A stretch of 64,000 nucleotides of DNA, taken from the NCBI RefSeq assembly GCF_004000945.1, contig NZ_BIMF01000022.1, forward strand, positions 47,050 through 111,049, in the 5' to 3' direction. This DNA comes from Paenibacillus lautus NBRC 15380. Its GTDB lineage: Bacteria > Bacillota > Bacilli > Paenibacillales > Paenibacillaceae. The position numbers and the translations under genes were made by a program. The notes under the pieces were generated by a model that was not told where the DNA came from, did not search any database, and saw nothing but the letters and a program-made list of their open reading frames with translations. Below, piece after piece: positions 9,156 through 18,605 of the stretch. How positions within the stretch are numbered: the stretch's first letter is position 1; each line of letters starts with the position of its first letter.

Positions 9156-12023
9156 TTAACGTGCCGCTTCCACCTTGTTCAATTCCTCGGTTCGCTTTGT
9201 ATCGCGTTCCAGGATTGGTTTCAGGTACTTCCCTGTATAAGACTCGGGTACCTTCACCAAATCCTCAGGCGTTCCGGTAGCAATAATGGTACCACCGCCG
9301 CTGCCGCCCTCCGGACCCAGGTCGATTAGATAGTCTGCTGTCTTAATGACATCCAGATTGTGCTCAATGACAAGGACGGATTCCCCGGATTCCACCAGGC
9401 GATGAAGGACAACGAGCAGACGGTCGATATCGTCCACATGCAGGCCGGTGGTCGGTTCATCCAGAATATACATCGTTTTGCCCGTGCTGCGGCGATACAG
9501 CTCGGAAGCCAGCTTTACTCGCTGCGCTTCACCACCAGACAGCGTGGTGGCAGGCTGACCCAGCGTTATATAGCCCAGGCCCACATCCATCAGCGTTTGC
9601 ATCTTACGGTGAATCTTCGGAATGTTCTGGAAGAAGTCCGTTGCATTCTCCACCGTCATCTCCAGGACTTCAGCGATGTTCTTGCCTTTATATTTAACTT
9701 CCAGCGTTTCGCGGTTGTAACGCTTGCCCTTACACACTTCGCAAGGCACGTAGATATCCGGCAGGAAGTGCATCTCAATTTTGATAATGCCGTCTCCGCG
9801 GCAAGCCTCGCAGCGTCCGCCCTTCACGTTGAAGCTGAAGCGGCCCTTCTTGTATCCGCGAATCTTCGCTTCATTCGTCTGGGAATAGATATCCCGGATG
9901 TCGTCGAAGACGCCCGTGTAGGTCGCCGGGTTGGAGCGAGGCGTACGGCCAATCGGTGACTGGTCGATGTCAATGACCTTCTCGATATGCTCCAGACCTT
10001 TCATCTCACGGTATTGCCCCGGACGTACTTTGGCCCTGTTCAAATCACGAGCGAGTGTCTTGTAGAGGATCTCGTTAACCAGTGTCGATTTCCCTGACCC
10101 AGACACGCCGGTTACCGCCGTAAAGACACCAATCGGAATTTTCACGTTGATATTCTTCAGATTGTTCTCTTTCGCGCCTTTAATCTCGAGCCAGCGTCCA
10201 TCGGTCTTGCGCCGCTTGCTGCTGACCGGAATAAACTTGCGGCCGCTCAGGTACTGGCCCGTCAGAGAATTAGGGTCTTTCATAATCTCCTTCGGGGTTC
10301 CCTCCGCGATGACCTGGCCGCCATGAATGCCAGCGCCGGGACCAATATCGATGATATAGTCCGCAGCCATCATGGTGTCCTCGTCATGCTCGACCACAAT
10401 CAGCGTATTGCCCAGATTCCGCATATGCTCCAGCGTCGAAATCAGGCGGTCATTATCCCGCTGATGCAGCCCGATGCTGGGCTCGTCCAAAATGTACAGC
10501 ACGCCCATCAGGCTTGAGCCGATCTGCGTGGCTAGCCGGATCCGCTGCGCTTCCCCACCCGACAGCGTTCCCGCCGAACGACTGAGCGTCAGGTAATCCA
10601 GACCCACATTGACAAGGAAGCCCAAACGGCTGTGAATCTCCTTCAGAATGAGATTGGCAATCTGTTTTTCTTTCTCGCTAAGCTCCAGGTGATCGAAGAA
10701 TTTCAGCGATTCTCCGATCGACAGGCTGGTGACATAGGCCATGTTGCGGTCATTGATTGTAACCGCTAGGCTTTCCTTCCGGAGACGATGACCTTTACAA
10801 ACATCGCATGGCTTGCTGCTCATATAACCTTCGATGTATTCGCGAATACCCTCGGAATTGGTATCGCGGTAGCGACGTTCCAGATTCGGAATGATGCCCT
10901 CGAAGGTCACATGCGCTTCCTTGCGCTGACCGAAGTCATTCTCATAACGGAAGTGAACCTTCTCATTACCCGTACCGTACAACAGTTTATTCATCTGTTC
11001 CTGGCTAAAGGTACTGACCGGCTTGTCCAGCGGAATGCCGAAATGCGCGCAGACCGATTTCAGAAACTGCGGATAATAAGTCGACGTGCCCCCGCTCCAT
11101 GCAGCAAAGGCACCTTCCTCCACGCTCTTGCTCGTATCCGGTACAAGCAGCTCCGGGTCCACGATCATTTCGACGCCCAGACCGTCGCAATCCGGACAAG
11201 CACCGAAAGGGGTATTGAAGGAAAACATTCTGGGGGTCAACTCTTCCATGCTGAAGCCGCAGATCGGGCAAGCAAAGTTGGAGCTGAATCGCAGCTCCTC
11301 CTGACCCATAATATCGACCAGGAGCTGACCGCCTGACAGGTTCAGTGCCGTCTCGATCGAATCGGCCAGACGTGCCTCTATATCTTCCTTAACTACGATC
11401 CGGTCCACAACCACCTCGATCGTATGCTTTTTGTTCTTCTCAAGTTCGATGTTCTCCGACAGATCACGCAGCTCTCCATCGACGCGGACCCGAACGAAGC
11501 CCTGCTTCGCAATATCGGCGAACAGGTTCTTATGCTCGCCCTTGCGCCCGGAAATGACCGGCGCGAGAATTTGCAGTCTCGTCTTCTCGGGATACTGCAT
11601 GATGCGGTCTACCATTTGCTCGACCGTCTGGGACGTAATCTCGACGCCATGCTCCGGACAGTGAGGATGTCCGACCCGGGCGAACAGCAGACGCAAATAA
11701 TCATAAATTTCCGTTACGGTACCTACCGTAGAGCGCGGATTTCGGCTCGTGGTTTTCTGGTCAATCGATATCGCCGGCGATAGGCCTTCAATGGAATCGA
11801 CATCCGGCTTCTCCATCTGTCCGAGGAACTGGCGTGCATAAGCGGACAAGGATTCCACGTAACGGCGCTGACCCTCGGCGTAAATCGTATCGAATGCGAG
11901 AGAGGATTTACCCGAGCCGCTAAGCCCCGTAAGAACGACGAACTTGTCACGCGGTATCGTGACGTCGATATTTTTCAGATTGTGTGCACGGGCGCCTTTG
12001 ATCACAATATTTTCACTTGCCAA
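9156..12023 (-). CDS. uvrA: excinuclease ABC subunit A
   Basis: UvrA (955 residues, normal length) recognises bulky DNA lesions together with UvrB in nucleotide excision repair. Two ABC ATPase modules are present, each with Walker A (GLSGSGKSSLAF near residue 33; GVSGSGKSTLVN near 640) and LSGGEAQR signatures, plus zinc-finger CxxC clusters (CPICGF/CPDCDG and CEACRGDG/CEVCKGKR). Translation appears to start at TTG, with AGGAG 12 nt upstream; the sequence from MASENIVIKGARAHNLKNI matches the family start. It is downstream of uvrB with a 103-nt gap and presumably co-transcribed. Confidence 0.98.
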   Translation of the reverse strand: MASENIVIKGARAHNLKNIDVTIPRDKFVVLTGLSGSGKSSLAFDTIYAEGQRRYVESLSAYARQFLGQMEKPDVDSIEGLSPAISIDQKTTSRNPRSTVGTVTEIYDYLRLLFARVGHPHCPEHGVEITSQTVEQMVDRIMQYPEKTRLQILAPVISGRKGEHKNLFADIAKQGFVRVRVDGELRDLSENIELEKNKKHTIEVVVDRIVVKEDIEARLADSIETALNLSGGQLLVDIMGQEELRFSSNFACPICGFSMEELTPRMFSFNTPFGACPDCDGLGVEMIVDPELLVPDTSKSVEEGAFAAWSGGTSTYYPQFLKSVCAHFGIPLDKPVSTFSQEQMNKLLYGTGNEKVHFRYENDFGQRKEAHVTFEGIIPNLERRYRDTNSEGIREYIEGYMSSKPCDVCKGHRLRKESLAVTINDRNMAYVTSLSIGESLKFFDHLELSEKEKQIANLILKEIHSRLGFLVNVGLDYLTLSRSAGTLSGGEAQRIRLATQIGSSLMGVLYILDEPSIGLHQRDNDRLISTLEHMRNLGNTLIVVEHDEDTMMAADYIIDIGPGAGIHGGQVIAEGTPKEIMKDPNSLTGQYLSGRKFIPVSSKRRKTDGRWLEIKGAKENNLKNINVKIPIGVFTAVTGVSGSGKSTLVNEILYKTLARDLNRAKVRPGQYREMKGLEHIEKVIDIDQSPIGRTPRSNPATYTGVFDDIRDIYSQTNEAKIRGYKKGRFSFNVKGGRCEACRGDGIIKIEMHFLPDIYVPCEVCKGKRYNRETLEVKYKGKNIAEVLEMTVENATDFFQNIPKIHRKMQTLMDVGLGYITLGQPATTLSGGEAQRVKLASELYRRSTGKTMYILDEPTTGLHVDDIDRLLVVLHRLVESGESVLVIEHNLDVIKTADYLIDLGPEGGSGGGTIIATGTPEDLVKVPESYTGKYLKPILERDTKRTEELNKVEAAR

Positions 12024-12126
12024 ACGATATCATCTCCTACTCCATATGGCATGCATGTGGTGCTTATATTTTCACAAAGAGAACGACCGCATAGGCCGTC
12101 CCCCCTGTCATTCGTCTCTCCAATAT

Positions 12127-14118
12127 TTACTCGGCTTGCAGCTCCAGCAGCGCATCACGAAGCTCGGCCGCACGCTCGAATTGCAAATTCTTCGCTGCTT
12201 CCTTCATTTCGGACTCAAGACGCTGGATCAGTTTCTGACGATCTTTCTTCGACATCTTCTGTCCTTCGCCCACCAGATAATCTGCCTTGCCCTCCGCAAC
12301 CTTGGTTGCTTCGATGACATCGCGGATCTTCTTGCGGATCGTTTGCGGCGTTATGCCGTGCTTCTCGTTGTAGGCAACCTGGATGCTGCGACGGCGCTCG
12401 GTTTCCTTGATTGCCCGATCCATCGAATCGGTGATCTTATCGCCGTACATGATAACTTTACCTTCCGAGTTCCGGGCTGCCCGGCCGATCGTCTGAATGA
12501 GCGAGCGATCCGAACGGAGGAAGCCTTCCTTGTCGGCATCGAGAATCGCTACCAAGGAAACCTCCGGCAGGTCAAGACCCTCCCGTAGAAGGTTAATACC
12601 CACCAGCACGTGAAATGTACCAAGCCGCAGATCCCGTAGAATCTGCATCCGCTCCAGCGTCTTGATATCAGAGTGCATGTAACGAACCTTGATGCCAATT
12701 TCCTTCAAGTAATCGGTCAGATCCTCTGACATTTTCTTCGTCAGGGTCGTCACGAGCACACGCTCGTCACGTTCCACCCGGTCATGGATCTCGCTAATCA
12801 AGTCATCGATCTGACCTTCTGTTGGGCGCACATCAATGATCGGATCAAGCAAGCCTGTCGGCCGGATGATCTGTTCAACCATCGTATCGCAGTGCTCCAT
12901 CTCATACGGACCAGGCGTAGCCGACACGTAAATGATCTGATTGACCTTCTCCTCGAATTCCTCGAACTTCAGCGGCCGGTTATCCAGCGCGGACGGCAGG
13001 CGGAAGCCGTGATCGACCAGCACCGTTTTCCGTGCCCGGTCACCGTTGTACATCGCGCGGATTTGCGGGAGCGTCACGTGTGATTCGTCAATGACAAACA
13101 GCATATCGTCCGGGAAGTAGTCAAGGAGCGTATATGGCGTAGCACCAGGCTCCCTGAAGGTCAGAGGGCCGGAATAGTTCTCGATGCCGGAGCAGAATCC
13201 GACTTCCTTCATCATCTCGATGTCGTAACGGGTACGCTGCTCCAGGCGCTGCGCTTCCAGCAGCTTGCCTTCCGAGCGCAGCAGCTCAAGGCGTTCTTCC
13301 AATTCGCGTTCGATATTCACGATTGCTACCCGCATCGTCTCTTCACGGGTAACGAAGTGAGACGCCGGGAAAATGGCGATATGCTCGCGTTCTCCAACCA
13401 GCTCTCCCGTCAAGACGTCGATCTCCGTGATCCGCTCGATCTCGTCGCCGAACAGCTCGACGCGAACGGCCTGTTCCCCCTTCGAGGCCGGGAATATCTC
13501 GATGACATCCCCGCGGACGCGGAAGGTACCGCGAACGAAGTTGATATCGTTCCGCTGATACTGGATATCAACCAGCCGCGACAAAATCTCATTCCGCGGC
13601 TTCTCCATGCCTACCCGGAGCGAAAGCAGCATTTCGCCGTACTCATGCGGCGAACCCAAGCCATATATGCAAGATACGCTTGCCACAATGATGACATCGC
13701 GCCGTTCAAACAGCGAACTCGTTGCAGAGTGGCGGAGCTTATCGATCTCTTCATTAATGCTGGAGTCCTTCTCGATATACGTATCGGAGGAAGGGATATA
13801 CGCTTCCGGCTGATAGTAATCGTAATAACTCACGAAATAATCCACAGAGTTGTTCGGGAAGAATTCCTTAAACTCACTGGCCAGCTGTGCAGCCAGCGTC
13901 TTGTTATGCGCAATGACGAGTGTGGGACGGTTTACTTTGGCGATTGTCTGCGCGATCGTAAACGTCTTCCCCGTTCCTGTTGCACCTAGCAGCGTCTGAT
14001 GTTTTTTCCCTTGGCGGAGTCCTTCGACCAACGCATCAATAGCCGTGGGCTGATCGCCCTGCGGCTGGAATTCAGACTGGATCTCAAAGGATTTGGTACT
14101 GACAACTAAATCGCTCAT
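12127..14118 (-). CDS. uvrB: excinuclease ABC subunit B
   Basis: UvrB (663 residues) is the helicase-like core of nucleotide excision repair. It receives damaged DNA from UvrA and loads UvrC. Visible motifs: Walker A GATGTGKTFT (about 45-54), the beta-hairpin region YYDYYQPEAYIP, Walker B DESH, and helicase motifs SATPGP and QTIGRAARN. The C-terminal UVR motif (KRLESEM... FERAAELRD) that contacts UvrC is present. It leads the uvrBA operon; a LexA-like box at its promoter fits SOS control. Confidence 0.98.
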   Translation of the reverse strand: MSDLVVSTKSFEIQSEFQPQGDQPTAIDALVEGLRQGKKHQTLLGATGTGKTFTIAQTIAKVNRPTLVIAHNKTLAAQLASEFKEFFPNNSVDYFVSYYDYYQPEAYIPSSDTYIEKDSSINEEIDKLRHSATSSLFERRDVIIVASVSCIYGLGSPHEYGEMLLSLRVGMEKPRNEILSRLVDIQYQRNDINFVRGTFRVRGDVIEIFPASKGEQAVRVELFGDEIERITEIDVLTGELVGEREHIAIFPASHFVTREETMRVAIVNIERELEERLELLRSEGKLLEAQRLEQRTRYDIEMMKEVGFCSGIENYSGPLTFREPGATPYTLLDYFPDDMLFVIDESHVTLPQIRAMYNGDRARKTVLVDHGFRLPSALDNRPLKFEEFEEKVNQIIYVSATPGPYEMEHCDTMVEQIIRPTGLLDPIIDVRPTEGQIDDLISEIHDRVERDERVLVTTLTKKMSEDLTDYLKEIGIKVRYMHSDIKTLERMQILRDLRLGTFHVLVGINLLREGLDLPEVSLVAILDADKEGFLRSDRSLIQTIGRAARNSEGKVIMYGDKITDSMDRAIKETERRRSIQVAYNEKHGITPQTIRKKIRDVIEATKVAEGKADYLVGEGQKMSKKDRQKLIQRLESEMKEAAKNLQFERAAELRDALLELQAE

Positions 14119-14225
14119 TGCCCTTCATCACCCTCATACTCTAAAATGAAATTCATGCTAAAAGATATGTCGAAACTTCCCGATGATATACTATGGGAAA
14201 TTAGTGGTGTCTACGTAAGGAATAA

Positions 14226-14237
14226 GAATATTTGTTC
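14226..14237 (-). promoter_or_regulatory. LexA (SOS) box-like operator of uvrBA
   Basis: Minus strand GAACAAATATTC, one mismatch from the Bacillus SOS box GAAC-N4-GTTC. It starts 7 nt after the -10 element, so it overlaps the expected transcription start. Confidence 0.55.
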
Positions 14238-14244
14238 CCGTCTC

Positions 14245-14273
14245 ATTATACCCTTTACGTTTTTTTGATGCAA
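14245..14273 (-). promoter_or_regulatory. sigma-A promoter of uvrBA
   Basis: Minus strand TTGCAT (14273-14268), 17-nt spacer, perfect -10 TATAAT (14250-14245). The 303-base gap between uvrB and the motA-like gene holds this promoter, the LexA-like box and nothing else recognisable. Confidence 0.7.
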
Positions 14274-14421
14274 ACAGTTTAATTAAAATTTCAATAAGTT
14301 CCAGCGCGAATGTTCCGGGCCACACCTTCTAGGGTCCGGCAGCCTTCAAATTCCATATCGGACTAGCTTCAAGCAAACCCATGATCTACAATTAACTTCC
14401 TTAAGGAGATGATACAGCGTT

Positions 14422-15216
14422 ATGGATATTACGATTATTCTTGGCATTCTCGCCGGTTTGGCCGCGTTGATCGGAGGGTTTTTATGGGAAGGCGGGCATC
14501 TGAGCGGCCTGCTGCAAGGAGCGGCTGCGCTTATCGTATTCGGCGGCACCATCGCCGCCGTCATCGTCAGTTTCCCGGCTACCCGGCTCCGCACCATCCC
14601 GGCTGCCCTCAAGCTGGCCTTCGGCCGCAGCAATCGTTCAACGGACGAGCTGATTGACGCCATTGTCGATATGTCGGTAACGGCCAGAAGAGACGGGGTG
14701 CTGGCGCTCGAGCGCATCTCGGCCGAACACGAGGATCCGTTCCTGCGGGAAGGCATGCAGATGGTCGTGGACGGCAACGACCCGGAAATGGTGCGCCAAA
14801 TCCTGGAGCTCGATATCAATGCCGCCGAGCAGAAGCACGAAGGGTATGCCAAGATTTTCGAGTCCGCCGGGGGATATGCTCCTACCATGGGGATCATCGG
14901 TACGGTCATGGGCTTGATCCACGTGCTGGGCAGTCTGCAAGACCCAACGGGTCTCGGACCTTCGATCGCGGTCGCGTTCACCGCCACTTTATACGGTGTC
15001 GCAAGTGCCAATATTATCTTTTTGCCCATTGCGACCAAGATTAAAGCACGTTCCGAAGAAGAAATTGCAAATATGGAGCTGCTGCTCGAAGGAATTATGG
15101 CTGTTCAGAACGGAGAGCACCCGCTGTTGGTTCGTAAAAAGCTAGCCTCCTTCGCTTCCGCCGGCACCACGGACATTCCGTCCACAAGGGGGATCGCGCA
15201 TGAGACAGCCGAATAG
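14422..15216 (+). CDS. flagellar stator protein, MotA/MotP type
   Basis: Stator membrane protein of 264 residues with four predicted helices: two near the N terminus and two after about residue 150 (GYAPTMGIIGTVMGLIHVL and the ATLYGVASANIIFLPIA segment). The cytoplasmic loop is charged, as in MotA, which touches FliG to drive rotation. With the downstream MotB-like protein it would form an ion channel that turns the flagellum. It resembles MotP of the B. subtilis sodium-type pair as much as MotA, so the ion is not decided. AAGGAG stands 13 nt upstream, somewhat far. It overlaps the next gene by 17 nt. It lies apart from the flagellar cluster. Confidence 0.85.
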   Translation: MDITIILGILAGLAALIGGFLWEGGHLSGLLQGAAALIVFGGTIAAVIVSFPATRLRTIPAALKLAFGRSNRSTDELIDAIVDMSVTARRDGVLALERISAEHEDPFLREGMQMVVDGNDPEMVRQILELDINAAEQKHEGYAKIFESAGGYAPTMGIIGTVMGLIHVLGSLQDPTGLGPSIAVAFTATLYGVASANIIFLPIATKIKARSEEEIANMELLLEGIMAVQNGEHPLLVRKKLASFASAGTTDIPSTRGIAHETAE

Positions 15217-16015
15217 ACGGCGCCGTCAGCGCAAGCAGGCTGAAGGCGACCAGCGCGACCGCTGGATGATCACCTATGCCGACTTGATTACGCTGCTCCT
15301 GATTTTTTTTGTTGTGATGTATGCCATGAGCCGGCTCGATACGGAAAAATACAAACTCGTCACCCAATCCCTGCAAGCCACCTTCCAGAGCGGAGACAGT
15401 ATCCTGGAGATGGGATCAGGCCTTACCGGCACGGCCGATACGGAGAAGCACAAGAATCCTCCGCCGAAGCCTGCAGCCGATGAGGAGAGCGAAGACAAGG
15501 ATACAGCTGTGGAACCGCTGACCGAGCGGGAGCTCGCTTTCCGAGCCCAGGAAGAAGAGCTGGCAAACTTTATGGGACTCATCCAGCAATACGTGAAGGA
15601 CAACCAGCTCGAAGAGGATATCTTCATCGCGGACGAGCCGCAAGGGATTGCCATTACGCTAAGCGACCGCTTCCTGTTCGATGTCGGCAAGGCCGAGCTT
15701 AAACCCGGTGCCGCTCCGGTTCTGGGCAAATTGGCAAGCCTGTTCGGCGATTTAAACACCACGGTGAGCATCGAGGGGCATACGGACAATGTGCCGATCG
15801 GCCGCTACTCCAGTTACAAGGACAACTGGGAGCTCTCCGGTGCCCGGGCGATGTCAGTGCTGAGGTTCTTCCTTGATCACAGCAAGCTGGACCCCGAAGG
15901 CTTCCAGTATGCAGGTTATGCCGATACGAGGCCGGCCGCGGATAACGCGACTGCCGAGGGCAAGCAGAAGAACCGGCGGGTTGAAATTACGGTGCTGCGG
16001 CAGCTTAAAGAGTAG
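15200..16015 (+). CDS. flagellar stator protein, MotB/MotS type (OmpA domain)
   Basis: This 271-residue partner of the MotA-like protein has a basic N terminus, then one membrane helix (about 24-44) with the ion-carrying Asp28 in TYADLITLLL. A flexible charged linker follows, and a C-terminal OmpA-like peptidoglycan-binding domain (about 150-270) contains VSIEGHTDNVPI and the NRRVEI end motif. The overlap with the upstream gene and the GGGGG before its ATG indicate coupled translation. Whether protons or sodium are used cannot be settled by eye; the residues around Asp28 could be compared with MotB and MotS. Confidence 0.87.
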   Translation: MRQPNRRRRQRKQAEGDQRDRWMITYADLITLLLIFFVVMYAMSRLDTEKYKLVTQSLQATFQSGDSILEMGSGLTGTADTEKHKNPPPKPAADEESEDKDTAVEPLTERELAFRAQEEELANFMGLIQQYVKDNQLEEDIFIADEPQGIAITLSDRFLFDVGKAELKPGAAPVLGKLASLFGDLNTTVSIEGHTDNVPIGRYSSYKDNWELSGARAMSVLRFFLDHSKLDPEGFQYAGYADTRPAADNATAEGKQKNRRVEITVLRQLKE

Positions 16016-16102
16016 GGAGATAGCCTCCATCGGCCAAACTCGCTCCCATGCTTTGCCTTAGAAGAAAATGCTTAACCCATCGTATCGTCACCTATATTAA
16101 AT

Positions 16103-16152
16103 AAGCGCCCGGCAGACTGAATCTACATGCATTCAGATCTGGCCGCGCGCTT
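16103..16152. terminator. imperfect hairpin between convergent genes
   Basis: AAGCGC...GCGCTT with inner CGGC/GCCG and TGAAT/ATTCA pairing. It sits between the motB-like gene (+) and the permease gene (-). The T-tract is weak on both strands. Confidence 0.45.
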
Positions 16153-16221
16153 TCGCTTTAAAAAAATGATTCGATCACTAACAACGTTCATACGAGCCAA
16201 GAGGTTTCCAACATACTCGTT

Positions 16222-17385
16222 TTATGCGCCGTGCCCAACTCCGCTCTCGCTTGGCCGCAGGATAGCGGAGCCGACGGCCAGCAGAATGACCGCCATCAAG
16301 CCAAGAACGGCCAGCGGAAGTGCGATATCGGACAACGTGCCGCCCGTGGCCGCAATCTCCACCGCCTCAATAGCCCATTTTTGCGGGATGAAGTTGGCGA
16401 TTTTCTGCATGAACTCCGGCATGATGGCAAGCGGCCAGAAGCACCCGCCCAGCATGCAGGTCGGCGTGACGATCATGGAATTGATCATGGCCGCATTTTG
16501 CCCGTTCCGGATCAACCCGGCGACCGTGCTTGCCACGCCTAACGATACCAGCATGAAGGCCATCAGAATAAGGAAATGCAGCAGTAACGGAACACCGTAA
16601 TCGTAACGGAGCACATACCGGCTCAGCACAAGTACGATGATCACCTGCAGCGAGCCGACCACCAAACTGCCTAGAAAATTACCTAAAGCGATCTGGTAGG
16701 CACGCACCGGTGCCGTATACATGCGAGACAGCGTTCGCTGCCTGCGGTCATCGATCATCATCGACACCACACTGGAGATGAGGGTCATCATGAACATCAG
16801 GGTAAAACCCGTTACGTTCGAGAGTCCCGGCTTGGCGTACAGATTCAAATCCGTGACCTCAGTATCCACCCGATTCAGTGCGGATTGCTTGAGCACTTCT
16901 TGCAGCATCAGCATTCGGTCAACATCCGGCTTTGAGGTTCCCCGGATCAAAGCAGCGGTGCCGCTCAGACGCGTGACCGCAGAGTCTGCCGTCATTCGTA
17001 TCATCACCGAAGCCTCCGAGGTTGAAACCTCGTATACCTGAACCGTCGGCCGCTGTCCTTCAATCAATCCATCGCTGAAGCCCTCCGGTATATAAACGCC
17101 TACGGTGCTTTTATTCTCCACCAGGTCTTCTCTCAGCGTATTCTCGGATTCGGACTCCTTGAGTACGTATTGGCCGCTGCGCTCCAGCTCATTCATCAAA
17201 TACTGACCTGCCGGGCCTTCATCTTCATTCACATAAGAGACCAGAATGCTCGCGGCCGTGGTCTGCCCCAAGAAAAACACCGTCAAGGTAACGACCACGC
17301 AAGGAACCAGCAGATATACGATCCAGCCTCTTTTGCGCCCCAGCGTGCGTCTTACCATATGCCAGGCAATGGTTAAGCTATGCAT
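16222..17385 (-). CDS. ABC-2 type permease, LnrN-like
   Basis: Membrane component (387 residues) of an ABC exporter. One helix near the N terminus (about 22-42) is followed by a large extracellular segment and five further helices from about 190 to the end, the ABC-2/YhgE topology. Its start overlaps the stop region of the preceding permease gene by 8 nt. With that permease and the ATPase upstream it forms a three-gene exporter like LnrLMN of B. subtilis, which protects against linearmycins and similar membrane-active compounds. The substrate is inferred from layout, not from a signature. Confidence 0.8.
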   Translation of the reverse strand: MHSLTIAWHMVRRTLGRKRGWIVYLLVPCVVVTLTVFFLGQTTAASILVSYVNEDEGPAGQYLMNELERSGQYVLKESESENTLREDLVENKSTVGVYIPEGFSDGLIEGQRPTVQVYEVSTSEASVMIRMTADSAVTRLSGTAALIRGTSKPDVDRMLMLQEVLKQSALNRVDTEVTDLNLYAKPGLSNVTGFTLMFMMTLISSVVSMMIDDRRQRTLSRMYTAPVRAYQIALGNFLGSLVVGSLQVIIVLVLSRYVLRYDYGVPLLLHFLILMAFMLVSLGVASTVAGLIRNGQNAAMINSMIVTPTCMLGGCFWPLAIMPEFMQKIANFIPQKWAIEAVEIAATGGTLSDIALPLAVLGLMAVILLAVGSAILRPSESGVGHGA

Positions 17386-18559
17386 GGTATCCCACCTTTC
17401 TGTACGTAATCATGGCTGCAGCCGACAGGGCCGCGGTAATGGCCGCCAGCATGCCGAGGCAAGTGACAATCAAGTGCAAGTCGCTGTTCAGCATCATCCG
17501 CAGCATGCTCTGCATGGCCCAATGATTGACGGTGAAGGCGCCGATCTTCTGGAAAAAATCCACGGGAAGCGGCATGAATCCTCCGCTCACAAATGTCATG
17601 GCGATAATGATCGCCTGCATCAGCCCCCTGGCTCCTGCAGCCGTTGAGGAGACTAGGGTTATGAACGTGGCAATGGTCATGGACGATAATGTGATTAATA
17701 CGCAGACCACGATGAGCAGCAAGGGGTGAGGGCCCCATTTTACGCCGTACAGCCACATGGAACCCAGCACAATGGCTGCTGCCTGTACAAGCGTGATCAG
17801 GCTGCAGCCGATAATTTTACCGGCAAATACGGTTCCGGGGGTGACGGGTGCGCTTTGCAGGCGATACAGGGTCCGGCTTTCCCGCTCTCCCAGCAGACTG
17901 CTGCTTGCCATCAGACCCGAATACAAAAGAAACATAATCAGCATGGAGGCAGCGTAATATTGGGCTGCTGAATATGTGGCTCCTTTCTCGCTCAGTTTCC
18001 CGATCGTTACGTTCGGTCCAGACGAGGTTTCAACAGGTGCTGCCGCTTGAGCCGCAAGAACTTGATCTCCACCCATAACGATAACCTCCGCCTGTTTGTG
18101 ATTGGCATCTGCGATAAAGGTCTTAAAGATCGTGTCTGCCACCAGATTGAGATTACGGTCTCTTCCGGGCAGCAATTCAAGCTTCACGTCCGCTCCCTGA
18201 CCCATCCGTTCATCAAAGGAAGCGGGAATCACCACCGCATAATCGACCTTGCCCCTGCGCAGCTTTCCTTCAACCTCTTCCCGGCTATCTGCCATCTCTT
18301 GAACGAGAATGTCCTGGATTGCCGGTGAGCCGGTTAGAGACTGAATACTCCCCGGCAGTTGACCTCCATCCGCTGCATCCAACACAAATCCCACTCTGAC
18401 CGATGGCTGTTTAAACTCCTGATCATTGCCAAACCAGCCCGAGAGTGCGTTCCCCAATATAAAAATAAGAATGAGCGGCAGCAAAAACTGGTTGATCAGC
18501 ACCGTTCGGCTGGTAGCCATCCGCTTCAGCTCAAACCAGGCGATAATCATCGTATTCAT
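17378..18559 (-). CDS. ABC-2 type permease, LnrM-like
   Basis: Second permease subunit (393 residues) with the same plan as its neighbour: one N-terminal helix (about 20-40), a long extracellular domain, then five or six helices from about residue 210. The start at 18559 is chosen over the upstream in-frame ATG (18595) because GGAGG precedes it at good spacing. It lies 46 nt after the ATPase gene and overlaps the next permease. The two permeases look like paralogues that form a heterodimer. Confidence 0.8.
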   Translation of the reverse strand: MNTMIIAWFELKRMATSRTVLINQFLLPLILIFILGNALSGWFGNDQEFKQPSVRVGFVLDAADGGQLPGSIQSLTGSPAIQDILVQEMADSREEVEGKLRRGKVDYAVVIPASFDERMGQGADVKLELLPGRDRNLNLVADTIFKTFIADANHKQAEVIVMGGDQVLAAQAAAPVETSSGPNVTIGKLSEKGATYSAAQYYAASMLIMFLLYSGLMASSSLLGERESRTLYRLQSAPVTPGTVFAGKIIGCSLITLVQAAAIVLGSMWLYGVKWGPHPLLLIVVCVLITLSSMTIATFITLVSSTAAGARGLMQAIIIAMTFVSGGFMPLPVDFFQKIGAFTVNHWAMQSMLRMMLNSDLHLIVTCLGMLAAITAALSAAAMITYRKVGYHA

Positions 18560-18605
18560 TTTCGGTATTCCTCCTTCATGGATTCCTCTGCACATGCCGT
18601 TATGA

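Noticed and set aside
14352..14366. TCCGATAT on the minus strand before the motA-like gene as a sigma-D promoter
   Set aside because: It points away from motA, and no TAAA lies 14-16 nt upstream.
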